Assembly: GCF_002860345.1 (NCBI RefSeq)
Contig: NZ_NMYC01000001.1
Span: 62,001-126,000 of the forward strand
Direction of reading: 5' to 3'
Length of the DNA: 64,000 bases
Origin: Bifidobacterium anseris
GTDB lineage: Bacteria > Actinomycetota > Actinomycetes > Actinomycetales > Bifidobacteriaceae
Within the stretch, counting starts at the first letter, position 1; every line of letters begins with the position of its first letter. A program made the translations under genes and the position numbers. The notes beneath the pieces were generated by a model, which saw only the letters and a list, made by a program, of their open reading frames with translations, was not told the origin of the DNA and ran no database searches. Positions 36,976 through 44,581 of the stretch are shown one piece after another.

Positions 36976-37377
36976 CGTTGCGATTCCAACGATTCCATCC
37001 TGTCGGGCGCACTGGCGCGCCAGTTACCTCAAATGCGTATTCGAGCGTTTCACGGGCGTTTTTCGGCGTTTTCATAGGACGATTCATAGGACGCCGACGC
37101 GCGGGTGTTGAACCCCTGTTCCGCGCGGATCACCGCCGCGCATGGGTGTGCGGTAGGCACCGTGCGCGCGTCGCGCTCGAATGGTCTCAGCATGTGACCA
37201 TATAGGTGCATGAACCGTCAATCGTTGGGATTGCAACGGTTTTGAGGACTGATGGCATGCATTCGCCCCGGTCGGATGCCAAGACGAAACGTGTAGGTAA
37301 TGCATGGAACTGACAATGTGCTGTGAACGAAGCCCCCGAAGAGAATAAGGGGACGACGCACAGAGAGAAGGTTCACA
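36976..37377 (+). other. Intergenic region before the peptide ABC operon, with several inverted repeats
   Basis: No supported gene in about 400 bp. TTCATAGGACG occurs twice near 37070-37093. Inverted repeats are ATGGTC...GACCAT (37181-37186/37196-37201), AACCGT...ACGGTT with an inner CAATC/GATTG (37213-37241) and TGGCAT...ATGCCA (37253-37281). These could be operators or leader structures of the operon starting at 37378. No integrase remnant is seen although the 3' end of ssrA is a common integration site. Confidence 0.5.
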
Positions 37378-39003
37378 GTGAACGCAAAGAAGATCATCGC
37401 CGCCGCGGCCGCGGTTACGGCGCTCGCATCGGTCAGCGCATGCGGAGGCGTGAAGGAAGGAACGGCCGACGCCGCCGACGAGAACACTGTACTGGTGGGC
37501 ACCACCGACAAGGTGACCTCGCTCGATCCCGCCGGCTCGTACGACAACGGCTCGTACGCGGTGCAGATTCAGGTGTTCCCATTCCTGTACGCGCAGGACT
37601 ACAACACGTCTGAGCTGTCCCCGGACATCGCCGCGGACGACGGCACCTGGAGTGACGACGGCAAGCAGTTCACCGTCAAGATCAAGGAGGGTCTCAAGTT
37701 CGCGAACGGCCACACGCTTGACGCGAAGGACGTGAAGTTCTCCTACGACCGCATCAACACGATCAACGATCCGAACGGCCCGAGCTCGCTGCTCGCCAAC
37801 ATCGACTCCATCGAGACGCCCGACGAGACGACCGTCGTCTTCAACTCGAAGGTGCCGTTCGACGTCACGCTCAAGCAGGTCATGAGCTCGCCAGCAGGCC
37901 CGATCGTCGACGACGAGGTGTTCTCCGCCGACAAGATCACCGACGCGGACACGATCGTCAACGGCAAGGCCTTCGCTGGCCCGTACCAGATTGACTCGTT
38001 CAAGCTCAACGAGGCCGTTAGCTATGCGAAGAACGCGAACTACCAGGGTCTGACGCCGGTGAAGAACTCCGGCGTGCAGGTGAAGTACTTCGCCGACGCC
38101 TCGAACCTCAAGATGGCCGTCGAGCAGGGACAGGTCGACGTCGCGTACCGTTCCCTTTCGCCGACCGACATCGAGGATCTCGGCAAGAACAGCAAGGTGA
38201 AGGTCGTCAAGGGCCCCGGCGGCGAAGTGCGTATGCTCGCCTTCAACTTCAAGCTGCAGCCCTACGGCGAATCGCAGAAGGATGCCGACGCTGCCAAGGC
38301 GAAGGCCGTGCGCCAGGCGGTGGCAAGCCTCATCGACCGCGACGAGCTCTCCGAGAAGGTGTACAAGGGCACGTACACGCCGCTGTACTCGTTCATCCCG
38401 GACGGACTCACAGGCCATGAGGACACGCTCAAGTCGTATACGAAGGACGGCAAGCCGGACGCTGCCAAGGCCAAGAAGACGCTCGAGGCCGCAGGCGTGA
38501 GCACTCCGGTCGACCTCAAGCTCCAGTACAACGGCGACCATTACGGTTCGAGCTCCGCCGACGAATACGCGGCGATCAAGAGCCAGCTCGAATCCGACGG
38601 CCTGTTCAAGGTGGACCTGCAGCAGACCGAATGGACGCAGTACAACAAGGAACGCGTCGTCACCGATGATTCCGACGGCAGCTACCCGGTCTACCAGCTC
38701 GGTTGGTTCCCGGACTACTCGGATCCGGATAACTACCTGTCCCCGTTCTTCCGCGACGGCAACTTCGTGAACAACGGCTACGCCAACAAGGAGGTCAACG
38801 ACGCCATCGTGGCGCAGGCCGGTGAAAAGGACGAAGCTAAGCGCGAGCAGATGCTCAAGGACATCCAGAAGACCGAGACGGATGACCTTTCGACGCTGCC
38901 GATGCTGCAAGGCAATCAGGTGGCCGTCACCGGCGACAACATCTCCGGCGTCGTGCTCGACCCGTCGTTCCGTTTCCGCTACGCCTCGGTCGTGAAGAAC
39001 TGA
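37378..39003 (+). CDS. Oligopeptide/dipeptide ABC transporter substrate-binding lipoprotein
   Basis: A 541-residue family 5 extracellular binding protein. The signal peptide ends in lipobox VSAC with lipidated Cys22. The mature part has the family features LDPAGSYDNGSYAVQIQVFPFLY, LKFANGHTLDAKDVKFSYDRI, EVRMLAFNFK and a closing VVLDPSFRFRYASVVKN. It captures peptides outside the membrane for the permeases encoded next. GTG 37378 has GAGAAGG about 6 nt before. A strong palindrome separates it from the permease genes, which may raise its expression over theirs. The exact ligand is not predictable. Confidence 0.92.
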   Translation: MNAKKIIAAAAAVTALASVSACGGVKEGTADAADENTVLVGTTDKVTSLDPAGSYDNGSYAVQIQVFPFLYAQDYNTSELSPDIAADDGTWSDDGKQFTVKIKEGLKFANGHTLDAKDVKFSYDRINTINDPNGPSSLLANIDSIETPDETTVVFNSKVPFDVTLKQVMSSPAGPIVDDEVFSADKITDADTIVNGKAFAGPYQIDSFKLNEAVSYAKNANYQGLTPVKNSGVQVKYFADASNLKMAVEQGQVDVAYRSLSPTDIEDLGKNSKVKVVKGPGGEVRMLAFNFKLQPYGESQKDADAAKAKAVRQAVASLIDRDELSEKVYKGTYTPLYSFIPDGLTGHEDTLKSYTKDGKPDAAKAKKTLEAAGVSTPVDLKLQYNGDHYGSSSADEYAAIKSQLESDGLFKVDLQQTEWTQYNKERVVTDDSDGSYPVYQLGWFPDYSDPDNYLSPFFRDGNFVNNGYANKEVNDAIVAQAGEKDEAKREQMLKDIQKTETDDLSTLPMLQGNQVAVTGDNISGVVLDPSFRFRYASVVKN

Positions 39004-39020
39004 GCCATCGCGGCATCGTC

Positions 39021-39054
39021 GATCTGGTGCATCCCCGCGGGGATGCACCAGATC
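39021..39054 (+). terminator. 34-nt perfect palindrome between binding-protein and permease genes
   Basis: Begins GATCTGGTGCATCCCC and is its own reverse complement. Without a T-tract it is more likely a partial terminator or an mRNA-stabilising hairpin. Confidence 0.7.
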
Positions 39055-39118
39055 GGCCTTCGCATTCGCCCATCACGGTCCAACAGCTCATCCGCCGTAT
39101 ACATCCCAAGGAGATCCG

Positions 39119-40216
39119 GTGTCACAGGCAACAGCATCGCCAGCCGATCACGCACCATCGAAGCCGACCGCCGACGCGCACAAGAACAGACTTTCCGCAG
39201 GATTCTTCCGTTTCATCCTCGGACGCTTCCTGCTTATCATCCCCACCGTATTCATTCTCGTCACGATCGTGTTCTTCGTCATGCGCGCGACCGGGGACCC
39301 GATCTCGGCCGCCATGGGCGGACGTCTCACACCCGAAGAGCTGCAACGCCGCATCCACGAGGCCGGCTACGACCGTCCCCTCCTCGTGCAGTATTTCGAT
39401 TACCTCGGAGGTCTGCTGCACGGCGACCTCGGCCGCACGCTCACCGACAACCAGCCGGTCATCTCGGTACTGACGCGCTATGGCGCCGCCACACTCGAAC
39501 TCGCGTTGCTCTCGCTCATCGTCGCGCTGCTCGTCGGCATCGGTTTCGGCCGCATCGCCGCCAGACACCGCGACCGCGCGCAGGACGCCGGCATTCGCCT
39601 GTTCGCGATCCTGTGTTATGCGACGCCGGTGTTCTTCCTCGGCCTCGTGCTCAAGCTTGTGTTCTCCGTAGGCCTGGGCATCCTGCCGAGCTCGGGCCGT
39701 TCGTCGCTGCAATCGGAGATGCAGTTCTCCCGGCTCGTCTCGCCCACCGGATTGTACATCGTCGACGCGCTGCAGCTCGGCGACATGAAGGTGCTCGTCG
39801 ACGTCCTGCGGCATGCGGTGCTGCCGGCGCTCGCGCTCGGACTGCTGACGGCGGGCGTTTTCATCCGCCTCGTGCGCACGAACGTCATCTCCACCTTCAA
39901 CGCCGGCTACATCGACGCGGCGCGCTCACGCGGCGTCAGCGAGAAGCGGCTGATGTCCAAGCACGCGTGGCGTCCAGCGCTCATTCCGATCATCACGGTC
40001 ATGGGCATGCAGATCGCGCTGCTGCTCGCCGGCGCCGTGCTCACCGAGACGACCTTCGAATGGAAGGGATTGGGCTTCATGCTCTCCAACTATCTCAAGG
40101 CGCGTGATTTCGTCGCGGTGCAGGGCATCGTCATCCTGATTGCGATCATCGTCTCCGTCGTCAATTTCATCGTCGACGTGATCAGCGCATTGATCGATCC
40201 GAGAGTGAGGTACTGA
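39119..40216 (+). CDS. Peptide ABC transporter permease, DppB/OppB type
   Basis: A 365-residue membrane subunit with six predicted helices, the first near residues 30-50, and a large loop before the core. The DppB-type end reads FEWKGLGFMLSNYLKARDFVAVQG...ALIDPRVRY. The EAA-type loop is DAARSRGVSEKRLMSKHAWRPAL, which docks with the ATPase. GTG 39119 has AAGGAG 5 nt upstream. Partner of the next permease and the lipoprotein. Confidence 0.9.
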   Translation: MSQATASPADHAPSKPTADAHKNRLSAGFFRFILGRFLLIIPTVFILVTIVFFVMRATGDPISAAMGGRLTPEELQRRIHEAGYDRPLLVQYFDYLGGLLHGDLGRTLTDNQPVISVLTRYGAATLELALLSLIVALLVGIGFGRIAARHRDRAQDAGIRLFAILCYATPVFFLGLVLKLVFSVGLGILPSSGRSSLQSEMQFSRLVSPTGLYIVDALQLGDMKVLVDVLRHAVLPALALGLLTAGVFIRLVRTNVISTFNAGYIDAARSRGVSEKRLMSKHAWRPALIPIITVMGMQIALLLAGAVLTETTFEWKGLGFMLSNYLKARDFVAVQGIVILIAIIVSVVNFIVDVISALIDPRVRY

Positions 40217-40218
40217 CC

Positions 40219-41436
40219 ATGAGCGAAAGCACGGAACTGAAAGTCGGCGTGCCGGGGGACACGCGTCTGGAGAAGCTCAACGTCGAACCCCCGAAATCCT
40301 GGTTCTCGCGGCTGCCGGTCGTGCGCGACCTGAAGATCGCCGTCGGCTGGCAGAAGGGCATGCTCGTCACCGGCCTCGTCCTGACGGCCTTCTTCCTGAT
40401 CGTGGCCGTGTTCGCGCCGTGGATCGCGCCGTACGGATACGCGCAGATTAAAGGCGCCGACGGCGTCGCGTTCCCGACGCAGGCGCCCCCGTCGAAGGCG
40501 CATATCTGGGGCACGACGGTCGGTGGCTTCGACGTGTTCAGCCGTACCGTCTGGGGTGCGCGAACCGCGGTCATCGCCATCGTCGTGGCGGTGCTGCTGT
40601 CGATTTTCGCCGGCGTGTTCCTAGGCCTCGTCTCGGGCTATTTCGGCGGCTGGATCGATCGTGTCTTCGTCGTCATCGCCGACGCCGTCTACTCGTTCCC
40701 GTCGCTGCTGCTGGCGATCCTGATGGCGATCATGATCTCCGGCGGACAGTCGAGCCTGTGGGGAGGCATCCTCGCATCCGGCATATCGATCACGGTCGTC
40801 TACATCCCGCAGTACTTCCGCACGATCCGCGCCGAGGTCATCCGCATCAAGGATTGCGCCTACGTCGAATCGGCGAAGGTCGTCGGCGCCTCCACCTGGC
40901 GCATCATGGGCAGGCATCTGCTCAGGAACTCGACGCGCACGCTGCCGGTCATCCTCACATTGAACTCGTCCGAGGCGATCCTCACGCTCGCCGGTCTGGG
41001 CTTCCTCGGATTCGGCATCGAGCCGACCGCCGCAGCCGAATGGGGGTACGACCTCAACCGTTCGGTGGCCGACGTCACGTCCGGCATCTGGTGGACGGCC
41101 GTGTTCCCGGGTCTGGCGATCGTGCTCATCGTGCTCGGCATCACGCTCATCGGCGAATCGCTCAACGATCTGGCCGATCCGCGCCTACGTGCACGCAAGT
41201 CCGCAGGCGAGGTGATCGGCTCGATCGAGGACACGTCGGTGGATTCCCCGAACCCGAGCGAATCGCTCGCCGCCGTGGCCGAGGAACAGGCGTTGGAGGC
41301 CGCCGAGACCGATCCGACCGAACGCGGCGGCGACACACAAACCGTCTCCGACGAGTACATGGTGACGCAGGATCCGCAGATCGCCGTGGTCGTGCGAGAC
41401 GTGCCCGATGAATCCGAGGGAGTGATCAAACGATGA
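40219..41436 (+). CDS. Peptide ABC transporter permease, DppC/OppC type, with extended acidic tail
   Basis: A 405-residue membrane subunit with six predicted helices. DppC features are GTTVGGFDVFSRTVWGARTA near the N-terminal third, the EAA-type loop KDCAYVESAKVVGASTWRIMGRHLL and GESLNDLADPRLRAR. The family usually ends here, near residue 325. This protein runs on for about 75 mostly acidic, low-complexity residues (SIEDTSVDSPNPSES... to DVPDESEGVIKR), predicted cytoplasmic. Overlaps the ATPase gene by 4 bp (ATGA). Confidence 0.9.
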   Translation: MSESTELKVGVPGDTRLEKLNVEPPKSWFSRLPVVRDLKIAVGWQKGMLVTGLVLTAFFLIVAVFAPWIAPYGYAQIKGADGVAFPTQAPPSKAHIWGTTVGGFDVFSRTVWGARTAVIAIVVAVLLSIFAGVFLGLVSGYFGGWIDRVFVVIADAVYSFPSLLLAILMAIMISGGQSSLWGGILASGISITVVYIPQYFRTIRAEVIRIKDCAYVESAKVVGASTWRIMGRHLLRNSTRTLPVILTLNSSEAILTLAGLGFLGFGIEPTAAAEWGYDLNRSVADVTSGIWWTAVFPGLAIVLIVLGITLIGESLNDLADPRLRARKSAGEVIGSIEDTSVDSPNPSESLAAVAEEQALEAAETDPTERGGDTQTVSDEYMVTQDPQIAVVVRDVPDESEGVIKR

Positions 41437-43217
41437 GTGAACATGACGGACGGAACGCGCAGCCCATGCAATCAGCGCAGCCCGTGCAATCAGCGCAGCC
41501 CACGCAATCAGTACGGTCAGATGACGCGCTCGTCGACATCAAGGGCCTGAGTGTGTCGTTCATGACCGATGCAGGTCCCATCAAGGCGATCGACGGCGTT
41601 GATTTCGTCATCCCACGCAGGACCGTCGTCGGCGTCGTCGGCGAATCGGGATCGGGAAAGTCGGTGACGGCACGCTCGATCATCCGACTGCTGCCCGAGA
41701 CGGCGACGACTGGAGGCGCGATCTATCTGCGCGCGGGCGCCGATGGCGAAGGCGTCGACGTGCTCACGATGAGCGGCCGCGACCTGCAGCGGATGCGCGG
41801 CGACGCCGCGGCGATGGTGTTCCAGGAACCCAACTCGGTGCTCAACCCGGTCTACACGATCGGATGGCAGATCGAGGAGGGTCTGCGCGCCCACGGTCTG
41901 ACCGACAAGAAGCAGCTGCGCGCGAAGTCGATCGAGATCCTCGACAAGGTCGGCATCCCGGACGCCGCGACACGTGTCGACTACTACCCGCACCAGTTCT
42001 CCGGCGGCCAGAAGCAGCGCATCGTCATCGCCATGGCGCTCGTGCTCAACCCCGGCCTCATCCTCGCCGACGAGCCGACGACGGCGCTCGACGTGACGGT
42101 GCAGGCCGAGATCCTCGACCTGCTGCGCTTGGCGCGCGACGAGTTCGGCGCGTCGGTGCTCATCATCACGCACAACATGGGCGTCGTCGCCGACATCGCC
42201 GATCAGGTCGTCGTCATGTACCGCGGCCATGTCGTCGAACAGGGCAGCGTCGACCAGATTTTCTACGACCCGCAAGCCGACTACACGAAACGCCTGCTCG
42301 CGGCGGTGCCGCGCATCGGGCAGCGGCTCGTCGTGCGCGACGCGGCCGGCGACGTCATCGAGCGCAAGGTCGATTGGCGCGCCGAGCCGGTCGTCGTGAA
42401 GGCCGAGCACATGGATATCACCTATCCGGGGCGTTTCATGCAGCCCGATTTCAAGGCCGTCGACGACGTGAGCTTCGAGATCCACCGCAGCGAGGTGCTC
42501 GGCCTCGTGGGCGAATCCGGTTCCGGCAAATCGACGACCGGCCGCGCCATCGCCGGCCTACAGCGTATCTCCGGAGGCTCGCTCGATGTGCTCGGCATGC
42601 AGATGAAAGGGTTCAAGGAGCGCAGATTCAAGCCGCTGCGTGAGCAGATCGGCTTCGTCTTCCAAGATCCGGGCAGCTCCTTCGACCCGTTGATGACGAT
42701 CCTCGAGAACGTGGCCGAACCGCTTATCGTACATGGACGCTACCGGACCGCGGCCCAGGCGAAGCAGTACGTCGGCGAACTGCTTGAGATGGTGCAGCTG
42801 CCGCGCACCTACATGAACCGCTTCCCTCATGAGCTCTCCGGCGGCCAGCGCCAACGCGCGTCGCTCGCGCGCGCGATCGCGCTGAAGCCGAGCCTGCTCA
42901 TCGCCGACGAGCCCACCTCCGCGCTCGACGTGTCGGTGCAGGCGAAGGTGCTTGAGCTGTTCAAGACACTGCAGGCGGAGATCGGCTTCGCATGCCTGTT
43001 CATCACCCATGACCTCGCCGTCGTCGACATGCTCGCCGACCGCATCATGGTCATGCACAAGGGACGCATCGTCGAACACGGCGACGCGTCGCAGATCATG
43101 CGGCACCCCTCCGACCCGTACACGAAGAAGCTGCTGGCGTCGCTGCCGGTGCCCGATCCGCGTGAACAGGCCGTGCACCGCGAGGAGTTGCGCGAGCTGC
43201 TCGCCAAGGAGGCGTGA
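41433..43217 (+). CDS. Peptide ABC transporter ATPase, fused DppD-DppF type
   Basis: A 594-residue protein with two ATP-binding domains that power the importer. First domain: Walker A GESGSGKS (70-77), signature FSGGQKQR, Walker B LILADEPTTALDV. Second domain: Walker A GESGSGKS (360-367), signature LSGGQRQR, Walker B LLIADEPTSALDV. Each ends in the peptide-transporter type tail (YTKRLLAAVPR, YTKKLLASLPVP). A short repetitive leader (QSAQPVQSAQPTQSV) precedes the first domain. Last gene of the operon. Confidence 0.94.
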   Translation: MSEHDGRNAQPMQSAQPVQSAQPTQSVRSDDALVDIKGLSVSFMTDAGPIKAIDGVDFVIPRRTVVGVVGESGSGKSVTARSIIRLLPETATTGGAIYLRAGADGEGVDVLTMSGRDLQRMRGDAAAMVFQEPNSVLNPVYTIGWQIEEGLRAHGLTDKKQLRAKSIEILDKVGIPDAATRVDYYPHQFSGGQKQRIVIAMALVLNPGLILADEPTTALDVTVQAEILDLLRLARDEFGASVLIITHNMGVVADIADQVVVMYRGHVVEQGSVDQIFYDPQADYTKRLLAAVPRIGQRLVVRDAAGDVIERKVDWRAEPVVVKAEHMDITYPGRFMQPDFKAVDDVSFEIHRSEVLGLVGESGSGKSTTGRAIAGLQRISGGSLDVLGMQMKGFKERRFKPLREQIGFVFQDPGSSFDPLMTILENVAEPLIVHGRYRTAAQAKQYVGELLEMVQLPRTYMNRFPHELSGGQRQRASLARAIALKPSLLIADEPTSALDVSVQAKVLELFKTLQAEIGFACLFITHDLAVVDMLADRIMVMHKGRIVEHGDASQIMRHPSDPYTKKLLASLPVPDPREQAVHREELRELLAKEA

Positions 43218-43280
43218 ATCGTGTCGCATGGCGCGGACGGATTCGACGGATCCGTCCGCGCCATGCGACACGATTCACGC
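43212..43280. terminator. Very long perfect inverted repeat between convergent genes
   Basis: Arms 43212-43241 and 43251-43280 are exact complements over 30 bp with a 9-nt loop. The left arm contains the stop codon of the ABC ATPase; the right arm ends next to the stop of the convergent PH-domain gene at 43283. Confidence 0.85.
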
Positions 43281-43282
43281 AT

Positions 43283-43714
43283 TCACTTCGCGTTGATACG
43301 CTGCCGGTTCGCCATCGCCAGTTCGCCCAGATAGCGGTAGATCGGCGCGATGTCGAACTTGCGCGGGAACTCGAGCGTGATCTCGTCGAGCGTCTCCGCG
43401 CCAGTCTTGCGCTGATAGACGTCCTTGAGATAGGTGATGTTGATCTCGCTGTCGTCGGCGATCGCGCCGGCCGTCTCCACCTCGACGTCGACGATCGCGT
43501 CGAGATGGATTGTCTTGTACCGCGCCTTCGCGCCGGTCGCGCCCTGCTTGTCGATGAAGATGATGCGCATGTTCGTGAACACGACGGCGTCACGAATCAG
43601 CTGATATCCGTTCGTGATCTGCTCGCCGTTGAACAGGAACGGCCCGTACTGCTGCATGAGCTGGTCGTTGCTGACCTGCTGCAGGTTGCCTGCGAATGCG
43701 TTGAATAATCCCAT
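43283..43714 (-). CDS. Bacterial PH-domain protein
   Basis: A 143-residue cytoplasmic protein of the bacterial pleckstrin-homology (bPH_1) family. Recognisable parts are LQQVSNDQLMQQYGPFLFNGEQITNGYQLIRDAVVFTNMRIIFIDKQG and ALDEI-like strands ending in IAPIYRYLGELAMAN. Members form ring-like oligomers of uncertain function. It is a single gene, ended by the inverted repeat at 43212. Confidence 0.85.
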   Translation of the reverse strand: MGLFNAFAGNLQQVSNDQLMQQYGPFLFNGEQITNGYQLIRDAVVFTNMRIIFIDKQGATGAKARYKTIHLDAIVDVEVETAGAIADDSEINITYLKDVYQRKTGAETLDEITLEFPRKFDIAPIYRYLGELAMANRQRINAK

Positions 43715-43741
43715 GGGTCACCTTAGATGATGGTCGATTGG

Positions 43742-43788
43742 GCGGTCGACGTTCCGCAACACTACCGGCGCCGCGGAACGTCGACCGC
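43742..43788 (-). terminator. Hairpin terminator downstream of the 43817-44245 gene
   Basis: A perfect 16-bp stem (43742-43757 with 43773-43788), 29 bp beyond the stop of the minus-strand gene. Confidence 0.7.
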
Positions 43789-43816
43789 GTCTGTTGGTGG
43801 GGAAGGCGCGTCGTCG

Positions 43817-44245
43817 TCAGATCTGGTAGCCGTTCGTCTCGTAGTACTGCGGCGAATAACCGAAGGTCGCGTAGAGCAGACCGGGCAGTGTGACGGCGGC
43901 CGCGCGCTGCACCGCCTCGTCCTTGACGTCGCCGCCTTCGGGACCGACGACGTCCCAGCGGAAGACGCTCACGGCGTTCGCGTAGCGCGGCCGCATGTAC
44001 GCCTTGAGCCACGGCTTCGAGACGAACATGACGAGATAGGGGACCTCGCTTTCGAGCAGCGCCTGCACGTCCTCGTCAGGCACGTCGTCGCCTTTCTGTG
44101 TGAAGACGATCGTGCCGCCGCCGTCATGCGCCTTGAGCGCGATGTTGAGCTTGACGAGATCCCATGCGCGTGCGCCCGCATACGCCAACGACGTCAGGCA
44201 ATCGTTCTTCTTGAATTCATCGAGCATGTCCGTCAGTCGCGTCAT
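43817..44245 (-). CDS. Hypothetical protein
   Basis: A 142-residue soluble protein with no family I recognise. It begins MTRLTDMLDEFKKNDCLTSLAYAGARAWDLVKLN, has an acidic centre and ends in an aromatic run (YSPQYYETNGYQI). AAGGAAGGA lies 7 nt before ATG 44245, which fixes the start although the frame is open further to 45097. It has its own terminator at 43742. It is divergent from the tandem nitrilase gene, with 336 bp between them holding possible operator repeats. Confidence 0.7.
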   Translation of the reverse strand: MTRLTDMLDEFKKNDCLTSLAYAGARAWDLVKLNIALKAHDGGGTIVFTQKGDDVPDEDVQALLESEVPYLVMFVSKPWLKAYMRPRYANAVSVFRWDVVGPEGGDVKDEAVQRAAAVTLPGLLYATFGYSPQYYETNGYQI

Positions 44246-44436
44246 AGTCAGTCCTTCCTTGCCGCCGTTGCGCGCGCCGGGCGCACGTCTGCGCTCAACG
44301 ATACACCGTTTGCGCGTCGCACCATGTCCTGTCGCGCGACTGCGCACGATATCATCACCGATGTTTCCAAACGATGTGAGCCGGCAAATGGTCGGCGCGT
44401 GTCGAAATCGTTTCGTAATCGCGGGGGAGCGCGCCG

Positions 44437-44472
44437 GAAACCCGACGTTCAGTTGCGCGAAACCCGGCGTTC
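44437..44472. promoter_or_regulatory. Direct repeat, possible operator before the tandem nitrilase gene
   Basis: GAAACCCG(A/G)CGTTC occurs at 44437-44450 and 44459-44472, 22 bp apart (two helical turns). A nearby imperfect palindrome CGAAATCGTTTCG is at 44404-44416. The regulator is unknown. The rest of 44246-44581 holds no gene. Confidence 0.5.
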
Positions 44473-44581
44473 CTAGCGTGGTTGCTGTCCGCAGCTCACC
44501 CATGGCCGTTTTCGGCATGTCGTAGATGGGGTTCGTTGAGTGAAGTCGTTTCGATGCGGGCACGAAGAGAGAGGCAACCAT

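Noticed and set aside
36875-37087. A 70-residue minus-strand ORF containing PRGIEPRSGDRT
   Set aside because: It is antisense to the 3' end of tmRNA; this kind of peptide is a well-known spurious annotation and no ribosome site or family supports it.
36976-37377. Integrated element or att site at the 3' end of ssrA
   Set aside because: No integrase, no duplicated ssrA end and no phage-like gene lie downstream; the next gene is a normal peptide-binding lipoprotein.
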